Shown one piece after another: positions 46,017 to 56,127 of a stretch of DNA of 64,000 nt. The position numbers and the translations under genes are program-made. Source of the DNA: Actinobacteria bacterium HGW-Actinobacteria-4 (GTDB lineage Bacteria > Actinomycetota > Actinomycetes > Actinomycetales > Demequinaceae); assembly GCA_002841315.1 (NCBI GenBank), contig PHEW01000007.1:61835-125834 (forward strand), given 5' to 3'. The stretch's first letter is position 1. Each line of letters opens with the position of its first letter. A model generated the notes under the pieces. That model was not told the DNA's origin and searched no databases. It was given only the letters and a program-made list of their open reading frames with translations.

Positions 46017-46667
46017 CTAGACAATCCGCCGCTGGGCGGCCCAGTGCGCCAACTCGTGGCGGTTGCTCAACTGCAGCTTGTGGAGCACCTTGCCCACGTG
46101 GGTCTCAACGGTCTTGATCGAGATGAACAGCTTCTCCCCCACCTCGCGGTAGGTGTAGCCGCGCGCGATCAGCCGCATCACTTCTTGCTCCCGGGCGGTC
46201 AGCTTGTCGAGATCCTCGTCGACGTCGGCAACCTCGCCGCCCGCAGCGCCGAAGGCGTCGAGCACGAACCCGGCCAGCCGTGGGGAGAACACCGCGTCCC
46301 CCGTCGCGACCCTGCGCACGGCATCGGAGAGGTCCGGCCCGGAGATGGACTTCGTGACGTATCCGCGAGCGCCAGCGCGCACCACGGCCACGACGTCCTC
46401 GGCGGCGTCCGATACCGACAACGCAAGCACCTTGGGAGGATTGGGGCCGTCGAGCACCGCAGCCAACACGTCAAGCGCACCACCGCCAGTGCCACCAGGC
46501 AGGTGCACGTCGAGAATGACCACCTCGGGCTTCGCCGCTGTGATCGCAACGATCGCGCTTTCGACGTCGCGCGCCTCGCCCACCACCTCGATGTCGTCCT
46601 CAAGCGACTCACGCACGCCTACCCGAATGACATCGTGATCGTCCACCATCACCACGCGTACCGTCAT
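46017..46667 (-). CDS. NarL/LuxR-family response regulator (PspC-associated)
   Basis: 216 aa. Receiver VVMVDDHDVIRVGVRESL, phospho-Asp in VVILDVHLPGGTGG, switch Lys in YVTKSISG; LuxR HTH LTAREQEVMRLIARGYTYREVGEKLFISIKTVETHV. Overlaps the kinase stop (ATGA). The paired kinase is divergent from the PspC gene. Confidence 0.94.
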   Translation of the reverse strand: MTVRVVMVDDHDVIRVGVRESLEDDIEVVGEARDVESAIVAITAAKPEVVILDVHLPGGTGGGALDVLAAVLDGPNPPKVLALSVSDAAEDVVAVVRAGARGYVTKSISGPDLSDAVRRVATGDAVFSPRLAGFVLDAFGAAGGEVADVDEDLDKLTAREQEVMRLIARGYTYREVGEKLFISIKTVETHVGKVLHKLQLSNRHELAHWAAQRRIV

Positions 46668-47686
46668 CGCTGCTCCTCACGGGGCATGGATATGAACACT
46701 TCCGTGGGCGCCCCTAGAGATGACGTTACCGTGGCGATGCCGCCATGCCGCTTCACGCGCCCCACGATCGAGTTACGGATGCCCAGCCGGTCCTCCGGCA
46801 CCGCCTTGCGGTCAAAGCCCGGCCCTGAGTCGCGCACAAAGATCTCCAGCGCTTCTTGGGTCAGTTCCGCATAGACAGAGATGGGGCCGATGCCGTGGCG
46901 GGCCGCGTTCGAGGCCGCCTCACGCGCCGCTTGGGTCGCGGCATAGAACGCGTCCGACGTTGGGGCGTCGCCCACGCTGACGGTGTCGATCGCAACGCCG
47001 TGGGCGTCCTCCACTTCCGCAATAGCGGCGAGGAGTGCCGTGGCCACCGACTCGGCGGCACTGCGGCGATTCTGGTACAGGTACTGCCGCAGGTCCCGCT
47101 CTTGGGCCCGCGCGAGTCTGGTGACGGCATCGGGATCGGCCGACTTCGCGCGGATCAAGGTCAACGTTTGCAATACGGAGTCATGCAGGTGAGCCGCGAT
47201 CTCGGCGCGCTCGTACTCGCGGATGCGCTGCTCGCGCTCGACTCCCACCTGCCTGATGAGCCGCAACCACCACGGCGCGAAGATCAGGCCCGCGGCTGCG
47301 ATCAGCACGAGCGGCACCACCAGCGCGCGTATCCAGGCCGTCTCCGTGAACTCCCACGCGGCGAACCACCACAGGGCACCGGCAGTGAGGATGAGCCCCA
47401 CGACGGTGCGCAACCACGCGTCGCGCTCGAACAAGCCAGCAACATTGGGGCGGCGTGCGTCCGCGTGCACCGCGCTGTCGAGCGGGCTCCACACCAAAAT
47501 CAAGCCGGCGGTGAAGACGATGGCCGGGATGAGCCACGGCGGCAAGCCGTCAACGCCCTCCCTGCGCGCGATCAACACGGCCGCAATCCCAAGGAGCGCC
47601 GTACCCATCAGTGCCCGCCACCACTGCGGCGCGCGGGACTCACGTACCAGCGGGTTCGCCAGTCGGGTGGAGGGCACAGTGCTCAC
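46664..47686 (-). CDS. Sensor histidine kinase (PspC-associated)
   Basis: 340 aa. Four or five membrane segments in the first ~140 residues, then EIAAHLHDSVLQTLTLI with the phospho-His and a HATPase domain (QAAREAASNAARHG, FVRDSGPGFD, GIRNSIVGRVKRHGG). In many actinobacteria the homologous kinase carries an N-terminal PspC domain; here that domain is in the separate divergent gene at 47878. Envelope stress sensing is likely. GTG start. Confidence 0.9.
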   Translation of the reverse strand: MSTVPSTRLANPLVRESRAPQWWRALMGTALLGIAAVLIARREGVDGLPPWLIPAIVFTAGLILVWSPLDSAVHADARRPNVAGLFERDAWLRTVVGLILTAGALWWFAAWEFTETAWIRALVVPLVLIAAAGLIFAPWWLRLIRQVGVEREQRIREYERAEIAAHLHDSVLQTLTLIRAKSADPDAVTRLARAQERDLRQYLYQNRRSAAESVATALLAAIAEVEDAHGVAIDTVSVGDAPTSDAFYAATQAAREAASNAARHGIGPISVYAELTQEALEIFVRDSGPGFDRKAVPEDRLGIRNSIVGRVKRHGGIATVTSSLGAPTEVFISMPREEQR

Positions 47687-47877
47687 GGCACCATCGTCAC
47701 ACAGCGCCGCGTCAGGAACGCTCTGTTGGCGCGCATCTCAGGGGCTGGTGAGCCGCAATCATCCCTGGGGACGCAAAGATCAGGGAAGGAATCAGGGGCA
47801 TACCTCATAGCGGGCGGACAGCACCGTGGGGAAGATGGGGGTATCAACTGTTGTCCCCACGATCTCAAGGAGTCACT

Positions 47878-49320
47878 GTGAGCACCACACCCGAACCCAC
47901 CAGGGAGGCCGCATTCTTCGCGGCCATCCGCCAATGGGGTATCACGCGCGGCCCCAACGGGGTTGTCGGCGGCGTCGTCGAGGGAATCGGCGAGCGCGTC
48001 GGCATGGCTCGAGTCCCCGCCCGCATCATCGTGGTGGTGGCCGCCCTCTTGCTACCGGGTGTCGTGTTGCTCGGCTATGCAGGCGCGTGGGGCCTTCTGC
48101 CCGACCGCGAGGGCAACATCATCATCCAGAACTTTGGCCGCGGCGTCACCAATGTGGGTGCGCTGATTGGAATCGGTGTTCTCGTGCTCCTGGGTCTGGG
48201 TGGCCTTGGCGAGACGCGGTTCGTCTGGCCCGGAATCCCGCGCGGGTCGATGAACTGGGACGTCAACAGCGCACCCGAGGGGCTCGCACTCGCCGTCGCC
48301 ATCTTGTTCGCCGTGGTGATCCCGCTGTTGGTCCTCGCGAGCATCGTGTGGCTCATCGTGTACCTGGTTCGCCGCAACAACAACGTGGACCCAGGGACGC
48401 CGCGTCCCCCGGCCCCGCCCGCTCCCGCCGTCCCGAACGCGGCCTTCGCAGCATCGGCCGCCGGTCCCCGCGATGCCACCACGGCGGCGGTGCCTCCCGC
48501 TCCAGCGTCCCCACGCACCTACACCCCCGCTCCGCCCCCGCGGCCGCGGGTACCCGGTCCCGGTCGCGCCGGCTACCTCGGCACGCTTGCACTAGGCATC
48601 CTCGCCGCCGCAGCAGTCGCGTGGACAGCCCGCGTGGACCAACTCGCCATCAACCCCGTGCTCGCCTGGTTCGCGCTGTTCCTCATCGGACTCGGCGTGG
48701 TGTTGATGCTCGTGAGCGTTGCGGGTCGCAAGCTCGGATTCCTTGGCTTCATCTCCGTGCCGCTCGCGTTCCTTGGCCTGATCTTTGGGTTCTACGGTGA
48801 CGAACTCAGGGACGCTTACGAGGAAGCCCGCGCCACCATTGTGGTGGACTGGGACGAGTGGGACAATGACCCGGGCGAGCAGTTTGCGGACACGGGCAGC
48901 GTGCCCATCGATGCGACGCCAGCGTTCACCGTTGACTACTCCCAAGTGTTCTTTGTGCCCGAGTGCTACGCGGGAGATATCTCGAACGAGGTGGTTGCCG
49001 GCACTCCCGTCGCGCGGTTTGCCTTCGCGGAGTTCACCGAGGACGTCTCGCTCGACATTGTCGCGGAGTACTCCGAGATCACGGTGCCCGCTGGCACCAA
49101 CATCGTGCTCGACGCACAGGGGTGGGCACAGTCCACCGTGACCTGGCCGGCACGCGATGTGTGGTGCGACTTCTGGGACGGTGATCAGCGCAACTTCTCG
49201 CTCATCAACCCGGGTGCGCCCACGCTGACGCTCACGGTCTACGACGACGACCACGCCAACACGATCATCATCACCGAGACCGAGGCTGCTGCTCCGGTCA
49301 CCGAGGAGGTACAGCCATGA
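47878..49320 (+). CDS. PspC-domain membrane protein
   Basis: 480 aa from the GTG at 47878 with AAGGAG 5 nt upstream. Residues ~20-75 are a PspC domain (WGITRGPNGVVGGVVEGIGERVG plus the TM ARIIVVVAALLLPGVVLLGYAG). Several further membrane segments, a Pro/Ala-rich linker around 180-225, then a C-terminal external domain (~150 residues) with conserved acidic patches and two Cys. Divergent from its likely two-component regulators. Confidence 0.9.
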   Translation: MSTTPEPTREAAFFAAIRQWGITRGPNGVVGGVVEGIGERVGMARVPARIIVVVAALLLPGVVLLGYAGAWGLLPDREGNIIIQNFGRGVTNVGALIGIGVLVLLGLGGLGETRFVWPGIPRGSMNWDVNSAPEGLALAVAILFAVVIPLLVLASIVWLIVYLVRRNNNVDPGTPRPPAPPAPAVPNAAFAASAAGPRDATTAAVPPAPASPRTYTPAPPPRPRVPGPGRAGYLGTLALGILAAAAVAWTARVDQLAINPVLAWFALFLIGLGVVLMLVSVAGRKLGFLGFISVPLAFLGLIFGFYGDELRDAYEEARATIVVDWDEWDNDPGEQFADTGSVPIDATPAFTVDYSQVFFVPECYAGDISNEVVAGTPVARFAFAEFTEDVSLDIVAEYSEITVPAGTNIVLDAQGWAQSTVTWPARDVWCDFWDGDQRNFSLINPGAPTLTLTVYDDDHANTIIITETEAAAPVTEEVQP

Positions 49321-49628
49321 CCACCATCCGACGCCGCCCAGCCGACCGAGTCACGGGTGCGCTCTGGGGCGCTCTTGTCGCAGGCGTGGGTTCGCTCATG
49401 ATCGCCACTTTCAGCGGCTACACCATCGACCTCGAGCTGGCGGGAATCGTCGCGCTCGCGGCGCTAGGCGGCTGGCTTGTGATGTCGGCGGTCATGTCAG
49501 GGAAGCCGCGCGAACGCGCAGTCTTCGCTCCGGCACCGGTGGACATCCCCGCGGTTCGTGAGCCTCACCTCGACACCCCGCCCTCCGCGAAGCCCAAGGC
49601 CGCAAAGAAGACGACGTCAGAAAAGTAG
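49317..49628 (+). CDS. Small membrane protein coupled to the PspC gene
   Basis: 103 aa; its ATG overlaps the PspC stop by 4 bp. Two membrane segments (GALWGALVAGVGSLMIATFSGY; ELAGIVALAALGGWLVMSAVM) and a basic, Pro/Lys-rich tail. No domain recognised; a partner of the PspC protein by position. Confidence 0.8.
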   Translation: MTTIRRRPADRVTGALWGALVAGVGSLMIATFSGYTIDLELAGIVALAALGGWLVMSAVMSGKPRERAVFAPAPVDIPAVREPHLDTPPSAKPKAAKKTTSEK

Positions 49629-49685
49629 ATAGGTACTGGGGTCCAGGCCGCATTTACCGGGATGGCACTCCCACTCGCTGGGGCG

Positions 49686-51257
49686 TCACTCCCACTCGAT
49701 GGTGCCCGGGGGCTTGGACGTCACGTCGAGCGTCACACGGTTGATCTCGGGCACCTCGTTGGTGATGCGGTTGGAGATGTGGGCAAGGGTGTCGTACGGC
49801 ACCCTCGTCCAGTCCGCGGTCATGGCGTCCTCAGAACTCACGGGACGCAGGACCACGGGGTGTCCGTAAGTGCGGCCATCGCCCTGGACGCCCACCGAAC
49901 GAACGTCGGCCAGGAGCACCACCGGGCATTGCCAGATCTCGCGATCCAGGCCGGCCTTCGTGAGTTCCTCACGCGCAATGGCGTCGGCCCGCTGCAGAAT
50001 ATCGATGCGTTCCTGGGTCACCGCGCCGATGATCCGAATTCCTAGCCCCGGCCCGGGGAACGGCTGGCGCCACACAATCTCCTCAGGCAAGCCCAGCTCG
50101 AGGCCCACCGCGCGGACCTCGTCCTTGAAGAGCGCGCGCAGCGGCTCGACCAACCCAAACTGAAGGTCATCGGGAAGCCCGCCCACATTGTGGTGACTCT
50201 TGATGTTCGCGGCACCCTCGCCGCCACCCGATTCGACCACGTCGGGGTAAAGCGTGCCCTGAACCAAGAACTCGACGGGGCTGGTATCCCCGGCGGCGTC
50301 CACGATCTCACGCGCCGCCTGCTCGAACACGCGGATGAACTCACGGCCAATGATCTTGCGCTTGTCCTCCGGGTCCGTCACGCCGTCGAGTGCATCCAGA
50401 AACCGCTGCCTCGCGTCCGCGACCACCAGGTTCACGCCCGTGGCGGCTACGAAGTCACGCTCGACCTGCTCGGCCTCGCCCGCGCGTAGCAGCCCGTGGT
50501 CCACGAACACGCACGTGAGTTGATCGCCCACAGCTTTCTGTACGATTGCCGCGGCGACGGCGGAGTCAACACCGCCGGACAGTCCGCAAATCACGCGCCC
50601 GGTCCCCACCTGCTCGCGGATGCGCGCCACCTGCTCATCAATGACGTTGGCGCTGGTCCAGTCGGGCTGGATGCCCGCCACGTTGTAGAGGAAGTTTTCG
50701 ATGGACGCTTGGCCAAGCGGCGAGTGCTTGACCTCGGGGTGCCATTGCACTCCCGCCATGCGCCGGTCAAGGTTTTCGAAGGCGGCCACCGGCGCGCCCG
50801 CGCTCGATGCAAGCACCGTGAATCCTTCGGGTGCCGCGTGGACGGCATCGCCGTGGCTCATCCATACCGGCTGCTCAGCAGGGCTGCCCGCGAGCGCCGT
50901 GCCGGGGTACGCCACGAGTGCCGTGGTGCGCCCAAACTCGCGCAGTCCGGTGTTCGCCACCGTGCCGCCCAAGGCCTGCGCCATCGCCTGGAACCCGTAG
51001 CAGATGCCGAACACGGGCACGCCCGCGTCGAACAGGGCATCGTCGATGTTCGGCGCACCGTCTGCGTAAACGGAAGCGGGGCCGCCGGACAGGATGACTG
51101 CGGCGGGGTCCTTAGCGAGCATGTCGGCGAGCGGCATGGTGTGCGGGACTATCTCTGAATAGACCTTGGCTTCCCGAACCCTGCGCGCAATCAACTGCGC
51201 ATACTGGGCACCAAAATCAACAACGAGGACTGGCCGATGCTGGGGGGAGTCATTCAC
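49686..51257 (-). CDS. guaA: GMP synthase (glutamine-hydrolysing)
   Basis: 523 aa. N-terminal class I amidotransferase with nucleophile Cys in [11 protein letters not shown] and the His-Glu in WHPEV; PP-loop ATP pyrophosphatase [15 protein letters not shown]-terminal dimerisation domain ending PPGTIEWE. Converts XMP to GMP. GTG overlaps the DUF3817 stop by 4 bp, so it is the last gene of the GGDEF-SURF1-DUF3817-guaA run. TAGTCT 6 nt before the GTG may also give an internal leaderless start. Confidence 0.97.
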   Translation of the reverse strand: MNDSPQHRPVLVVDFGAQYAQLIARRVREAKVYSEIVPHTMPLADMLAKDPAAVILSGGPASVYADGAPNIDDALFDAGVPVFGICYGFQAMAQALGGTVANTGLREFGRTTALVAYPGTALAGSPAEQPVWMSHGDAVHAAPEGFTVLASSAGAPVAAFENLDRRMAGVQWHPEVKHSPLGQASIENFLYNVAGIQPDWTSANVIDEQVARIREQVGTGRVICGLSGGVDSAVAAAIVQKAVGDQLTCVFVDHGLLRAGEAEQVERDFVAATGVNLVVADARQRFLDALDGVTDPEDKRKIIGREFIRVFEQAAREIVDAAGDTSPVEFLVQGTLYPDVVESGGGEGAANIKSHHNVGGLPDDLQFGLVEPLRALFKDEVRAVGLELGLPEEIVWRQPFPGPGLGIRIIGAVTQERIDILQRADAIAREELTKAGLDREIWQCPVVLLADVRSVGVQGDGRTYGHPVVLRPVSSEDAMTADWTRVPYDTLAHISNRITNEVPEINRVTLDVTSKPPGTIEWE

Positions 51258-51616
51258 GGGTCAAGACTATCGGCCACTTCCGCGGCGATGCGGCGCTCCG
51301 CGAAGAACGACAGGAGCGGCACCACACCGCCAAGGGCCATGTATACACCGCGTCCGAGTGACCACTTCATGCGCGACCAGAGGTCGAGGCAGGTGACCAG
51401 GTAGACCACGTAGATCCAGCCATGCACGATGGCGACGATCGAACTGAAGGCGATGAACGCCTCATTGCGCCAACCAAAGACGAAGTCGCCGCCGTACTTA
51501 ACGATCATGTCCACCACCACAAGCAACAGGAAGGAGCCTGTGATGATCGCCATCACTCGGTAGCGCTGCAGGGCGCGCTTGACTCGCGCGAAATCTGGGG
51601 TGATCGTGTCACTCAT
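51254..51616 (-). CDS. DUF3817 membrane protein
   Basis: 120 aa from the ATG at 51616; the longer track start (51724) overlaps SURF1 by over 100 bp. Three membrane segments ([65 protein letters not shown]). The [16 protein letters not shown] core is typical of DUF3817. Overlaps SURF1 and guaA at its ends. Function unknown. Confidence 0.9.
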   Translation of the reverse strand: MSDTITPDFARVKRALQRYRVMAIITGSFLLLVVVDMIVKYGGDFVFGWRNEAFIAFSSIVAIVHGWIYVVYLVTCLDLWSRMKWSLGRGVYMALGGVVPLLSFFAERRIAAEVADSLDP

Positions 51617-52412
51617 GAAGGGCGTCCTCCTCGATGATGGGGTCGCTCGTTGCGTCGGCTTGCCGGGGTACTCGACCATTGTCCCGTATCCATCGCACGC
51701 CGATGAACACAAAGAAGGCACCAAAGATCCACCATTCGATCGCGTAGGCGACGGATCGAAAGTCGAGTTGACTGTCTGCTTCCGGCGGCGGCAACGCCTC
51801 CCAGCCGCCGACAGTGCGGTCCGAGACCAACACCGCCGCGTACAGCGGTCCGGCCCACACTTGCGCGAGCTCGCTTGGCGCTATCGACTCCGTCGAGAAG
51901 GCTCGCTGGACCCCGGGCGGTGGCAACGTCATGCGCGTCGACGCAGACTCGCCCGCACGCAGGAACCCGGCCACCTCCACGTCGCCCTCGCCCGCAGGGA
52001 CCTCGGGAACATTGCCGTCATCGGCGCTCCACCCCACCAGCACTGTCAACGTGGCTTCGCTACCGGTGCCGGTGTGTTCCGCACTCACCCTGAGTGGCCG
52101 CAACAAGAACACGGCTGGTTCGCCATCCACGTCGCGTCCCCACACCACTGCGGCGTCCTCGTCGGCCCAGCGTCCAGTCACGCTCACCTGTCTCCCGATC
52201 GCGAGCCCGGGCGACATGCCTGGTTCGAGGAGTCCGGCCAAGGGGACGGCGGGGGCGGCGTCTACCGTCACCGCTTGCTCGTGGGCGCGCTCCCACTGCC
52301 ACCAGCCCAGTGCACCGCAGGCTGCCGCAGCGACGGCGAGCGCGGCCACGACGGGCACAACCTTTGTCCACTGCCAAGGGCGCGGTGAAGACAAAGGAGC
52401 CACGCTTGCCAT
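51609..52412 (-). CDS. SURF1-family cytochrome oxidase assembly protein
   Basis: 267 aa. SURF1 layout: TM1 (VVPVVAALAVAAAACGALGWWQWERA), a ~170-residue external domain (VSVTGRWADED, FLLRPL, VLVGW), TM2 (AIEWWIFGAFFVFIGVRWIRDNG). Assists haem-copper oxidase biogenesis, indicating aerobic respiration. Start overlaps the GGDEF stop by 1 bp (TAATG). Confidence 0.93.
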   Translation of the reverse strand: MASVAPLSSPRPWQWTKVVPVVAALAVAAAACGALGWWQWERAHEQAVTVDAAPAVPLAGLLEPGMSPGLAIGRQVSVTGRWADEDAAVVWGRDVDGEPAVFLLRPLRVSAEHTGTGSEATLTVLVGWSADDGNVPEVPAGEGDVEVAGFLRAGESASTRMTLPPPGVQRAFSTESIAPSELAQVWAGPLYAAVLVSDRTVGGWEALPPPEADSQLDFRSVAYAIEWWIFGAFFVFIGVRWIRDNGRVPRQADATSDPIIEEDALHE

Positions 52413-53644
52413 TATCGCTGGCGTCGGTGGGTCCGGTGACCTTCCCCGCCATCGGGATTGATGGCGACCTCGGCCAGCGTGCCTGACTCGCTAGCCTCGC
52501 TCGAGGGCTCGAAAGCCCGCACGCGGTTCCTGCCGCTCAACTTCGCCTCGTAGAGGGCGTCATCGGCGTGCTTGATCACGCGGTGCGACATCGCACCGGG
52601 CCGTCGTTCCGCGACGCCAATCGACACCGTCACATGGTGAGAGTGCCCCGAGCACGGCACCACGTGCTCACCGACGATCGAGCGCATCCGCTCCATCATC
52701 GCGAGCGCATCGACAAGCCTCGCGCCGGGAAGCACAAAGACAAACTCCTCGCCTCCCCAGCGACCCAAGGAATCGGTGGGGCGCACGTGGCCCCGCAACC
52801 GCTCGCCCAGCGTGGCGAGCACACGATCGCCGCAGATGTGTCCAAACTCGTCGTTCAGTGCCTTGAAGGAGTCCAGGTCCGCGAGTGCCACGCAGTAGAC
52901 GCTCGCCGCACTCGCGCTGAGTCGCTCGAGGCGCTCCATGATGGGCCTGCGATTCGACAACCCCGTGAGGGGGTCAGTGTTGGCCAGGTACTCCGCTCGT
53001 TCAGCGCTCGCGGCGGCGACCCTGCCTGCCGATGCGGCCCGCATGTGGGCAAGGGCGGCCAAGACGTACATCAACCCCGCCGTCATCACTGCGTTGACGG
53101 AGAACAACATGGCGAGCACGTCGCTGTTCATGTCGTACTGGGCCGTGCTGCTCGGAAGCATGGTTTGGCAGTACACGAATGCCACCGCAGCGAGAATCAC
53201 GAATGTCCACCGCAACAGGCGTTGGCGCTCGGTGAAGAGCATCAGGACGAGTTGCCCCCCCGCTACCAAATACAGATGCAAGCCGGACTGCCAGCCGAGC
53301 ACCGGCGTAGACAGCATCACATGAACGAGCGCCACCCCCAGCGCGATGACGCTCGCCGCGCTCTGATGACCCAGCCGCACCACCACAATCCCGGCGGCGT
53401 AGCCTACGGCAGCGCCAAGGTTGATCGTGATGAGCCAGCTCAGACCTTGCGCGTCATAGGTGGTGTGGAATACCACGTACGCGAGTGTGAGCGTGAGAAG
53501 AAAGATGAGGAAGCTGTGGGTGGTGGCGGCCGCGCGACCAATCACGCCAGAAAGGCCCCCCACCTTTCGATTGAATAAGCGCTCAAGGAGGACGGTGACG
53601 CCCCGTTGTGGAGAGATCTCCACCCCCGCAGTCTTGTCGCTCAC
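52412..53644 (-). CDS. Membrane diguanylate cyclase (GGEEF)
   Basis: 410 aa from the GTG at 53644, which has GGAG 7 nt upstream; the track start 53713 lacks one. Five or six membrane segments between ~50 and 215, then a GGDEF domain (DPLTGLSNRRPIM, ADLDSFKALNDEFGH, RWGGEEFVF) with an RxxD inhibitory site (RPTD) five residues before. Similar in design to the cyclase at 42.8 kb. First gene of the run leading to guaA. Confidence 0.9.
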   Translation of the reverse strand: MSDKTAGVEISPQRGVTVLLERLFNRKVGGLSGVIGRAAATTHSFLIFLLTLTLAYVVFHTTYDAQGLSWLITINLGAAVGYAAGIVVVRLGHQSAASVIALGVALVHVMLSTPVLGWQSGLHLYLVAGGQLVLMLFTERQRLLRWTFVILAAVAFVYCQTMLPSSTAQYDMNSDVLAMLFSVNAVMTAGLMYVLAALAHMRAASAGRVAAASAERAEYLANTDPLTGLSNRRPIMERLERLSASAASVYCVALADLDSFKALNDEFGHICGDRVLATLGERLRGHVRPTDSLGRWGGEEFVFVLPGARLVDALAMMERMRSIVGEHVVPCSGHSHHVTVSIGVAERRPGAMSHRVIKHADDALYEAKLSGRNRVRAFEPSSEASESGTLAEVAINPDGGEGHRTHRRQR

Positions 53645-54048
53645 GCCACACTCCAGTGTCGTCTCATAGTGACCAAGCGCGGCGGCCACTCGTGCGAACG
53701 CCCCCAGCGCCAATCAACGATTCCTACTGCCCTTCCACGATACGTCGGCGCCGTCCCCCCGGAGGCACGGAGCCGAACTCCGTCGTTCCGCGCGTGTGCT
53801 CCGAGTCTCACCCGTGCGCCCGGCTGACTCATCGCAACCGCGAACCTCGGCACCCTCGAAAGGGTTCGGCAGGCTCGCCATCGAGCGAGGCGGGTTGTGC
53901 TTCACACAACGCGTCACGGCCATATCGTTCTATGGTCCCCCGCATCATATGCGCTTTTTGTCTTGGGGGGAATGGGGAATTGTTGCGAGATCGCAACTGG
54001 GACCTTGGACGTCCCCATCGACGCCGCAGGCATGGAATGCTGGGACCT
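53645..54048. other. Divergent gap between the cyclase and pta, no gene
   Basis: 404 bases. The track extends pta upstream to 53608, but that extension is antisense to the cyclase start and has no homology. AT-richer sequence near 53925-53970 (ATATCGTTCTATGG, CGCATCATATGCG) is where the pta promoter is most likely. Nothing else seen. Confidence 0.45.
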
Positions 54049-56127
54049 GTGGCTAGAAGCATCTACATCGCATCCGCTGAGGGCGATACCGGCAAGTCTG
54101 CTATCGCGTTAGGCGTCACTGCCCTGCTGACCCGGTCCGTAGGCAACGTGGGCATCTTCCGCCCCGTTGCCCGGGTGGCCGACGGCTCCGACTACGTCTT
54201 GCAGTTGCTGCTGGGCCACGACGGCGTGGACCTGAGTTACGAAGAAGCCGTGGGTGTCACCTACGACGACCTTCATGCCGATCTTGAGGGCGCACTCGCC
54301 ACCATCGTGTCGCGCTTCCACGAGGTGCAGCGCAAGTGTGACGCCGTGGTGATCGTGGGAACGGACTACACGGACGTCTCAGGAGCAGCCGAGTTCGAGT
54401 TCAATGCCAGAATTGCCGCAAACTTGGGCTCCCCCGTTGCGCTCGTGGTTCACGGCCGCAATCGCACGCCCAAAGAGATCGCGCAAGTCGTGGATCAGGC
54501 GCGGCTCGAGATGGAGACCAACCACGCGAAGGTTGCGGCCGTCTTCGCCAACCGATGCGACCCTGATCAGATTGACGCGGTGCGCGCGGCGCTCCCTGCA
54601 GATATCGGCGTTGGCGCGCTTCCCGAGGATCCGCTACTCGTGGCGCCTCTGCTCAGTGCGCTGGTGACGGCCGTGGACGGGCGGGTGTTGTCTGGCGATA
54701 CTGAGTTGCTCACCCGCGAGGTGCGCAAAGTCTTGGTGGGTGCGATGACGGTAGACCACCTGTTGGAGCACGTGAGGGATGCCGCCGTGGTCATCACGCC
54801 TGGCGACCGAACCGACAACCTGCTTGCGCTCATCGGCGCACACGGTGCCGCCGGCTTCCCATCGCTCTCCGGCATCATCCTCAACGGCGGATTCAAGCCA
54901 ACTGACACGGTCACCCGCCTGCTCGAGGGACTCAACTCCTCGCTACCTATCATCACCACCGACCTCGGGACCTTCGACGCCGCCAACCGGTGTTGGAACA
55001 CGCGCGGCAGGCTGTCACGAGAGTCACAGATCAAGGTGGACACCGCGCTCAGCATGTTCGACCGGCTGGTCGACACCGAGGCGCTGTCGGCGATCCTCAA
55101 CGTGGCCCGCACCGACGTGGTCACGCCGCTGATGTTCGAGTATGACCTGCTGGACCGCGCGCGCAGCTCCAAGCAACACATCGTGCTCCCCGAGGGCGAT
55201 GACGACCGCATTCTGCGCGCGGCGTCGACGCTACTCAAGCGCGACGTTGTCGAGTTGACCATTCTGGGCCACGAACCAACGGTGCGGGCCCGCGCAGACG
55301 AGCTGGGCCTCGACCTTCGCGCCGCCGCCGTTGTCTCGCCGCACGATGAAAGCTATGTGAACCGGTTCGCCGAGGTCTATGCGGCAGCGCGCGCACACAA
55401 GGGCATTACGCTCGAAGAAGCACACGAGATTGTGCAGGATGTCAGCTTCTTCGGAACCCTGATGGTGCACGAGGGACTCGCTGACGGCATGGTGTCTGGC
55501 GCCGCGCACACCACCGCCCACACCATCACGCCGTCCTTCCAGATCATTCGCACCCTGCCCGACGTCAGCATCGTCTCCTCAGTGTTCTTCATGTGCCTCG
55601 ACGACCGTGTGCTGGTCTACGGGGACTGTGCCATCAACCCGGAGCCCACGGCGGAACAGCTCGCTGACATCGCGATATCGTCGGCCAACACCGCGGCGCA
55701 GTTCCACATCGAGCCCCGCGTCGCGATGCTGTCCTACTCGACCGGCGAGTCTGGCAGCGGCTCCGAGGTCGACAAGGTCCGCGAGGCCACGCGGCTGGTA
55801 CGCGAGCGCCGCCCGGACCTCATTGTCGACGGCCCCATGCAATATGACGCCGCCGTGGAGCCTTCCGTGGCTGCGAGTAAGGCGCCCAACTCCCCCGTTG
55901 CGGGCCGTGCAACGGTGCTGATCTTCCCCGATCTCAACACGGGCAACAACACCTACAAGGCCGTGCAGCGATCGGCGGGCGCGGTGGCGGTTGGCCCGGT
56001 GCTCCAGGGGATTAGGCGTCCCGTGAATGATTTGTCGAGAGGTGCCACCGTGCAGGACATTGTCAACACCGTCGCGATCACCGCGATCCAATCGCAGCAA
56101 ATGCGCGCAGACAGGGACGCCCAGTGA
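54049..56127 (+). CDS. pta: Phosphate acetyltransferase
   Basis: 692 aa from GTG 54049 (VARSIYIASAEGDTGKS, the usual start of this family); ATG 54037 is possible. Three domains: a BioD-like P-loop region (1 to ~210) with EGDTGKSAIALG, a DRTGG domain (~215-330), and the catalytic PTA domain (~370-690; VSGAAHTTAHT, GDCAINPEPTAEQLA, ARRPDLIVDGP-like segment, FPDLNTGNNTYKAVQRS). Interconverts acetyl-CoA and acetyl phosphate. Overlaps ackA by 4 bp. Confidence 0.96.
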   Translation: MARSIYIASAEGDTGKSAIALGVTALLTRSVGNVGIFRPVARVADGSDYVLQLLLGHDGVDLSYEEAVGVTYDDLHADLEGALATIVSRFHEVQRKCDAVVIVGTDYTDVSGAAEFEFNARIAANLGSPVALVVHGRNRTPKEIAQVVDQARLEMETNHAKVAAVFANRCDPDQIDAVRAALPADIGVGALPEDPLLVAPLLSALVTAVDGRVLSGDTELLTREVRKVLVGAMTVDHLLEHVRDAAVVITPGDRTDNLLALIGAHGAAGFPSLSGIILNGGFKPTDTVTRLLEGLNSSLPIITTDLGTFDAANRCWNTRGRLSRESQIKVDTALSMFDRLVDTEALSAILNVARTDVVTPLMFEYDLLDRARSSKQHIVLPEGDDDRILRAASTLLKRDVVELTILGHEPTVRARADELGLDLRAAAVVSPHDESYVNRFAEVYAAARAHKGITLEEAHEIVQDVSFFGTLMVHEGLADGMVSGAAHTTAHTITPSFQIIRTLPDVSIVSSVFFMCLDDRVLVYGDCAINPEPTAEQLADIAISSANTAAQFHIEPRVAMLSYSTGESGSGSEVDKVREATRLVRERRPDLIVDGPMQYDAAVEPSVAASKAPNSPVAGRATVLIFPDLNTGNNTYKAVQRSAGAVAVGPVLQGIRRPVNDLSRGATVQDIVNTVAITAIQSQQMRADRDAQ

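Noticed and set aside
52568-53578. 336-aa plus-strand ORF
   Set aside because: Antisense to the GGEEF cyclase with no domain signature.
53608-54036. N-terminal extension of Pta
   Set aside because: Overlaps the divergent cyclase start and lacks homology; VARSIYIASAEGDTGKS is the normal N-terminus.
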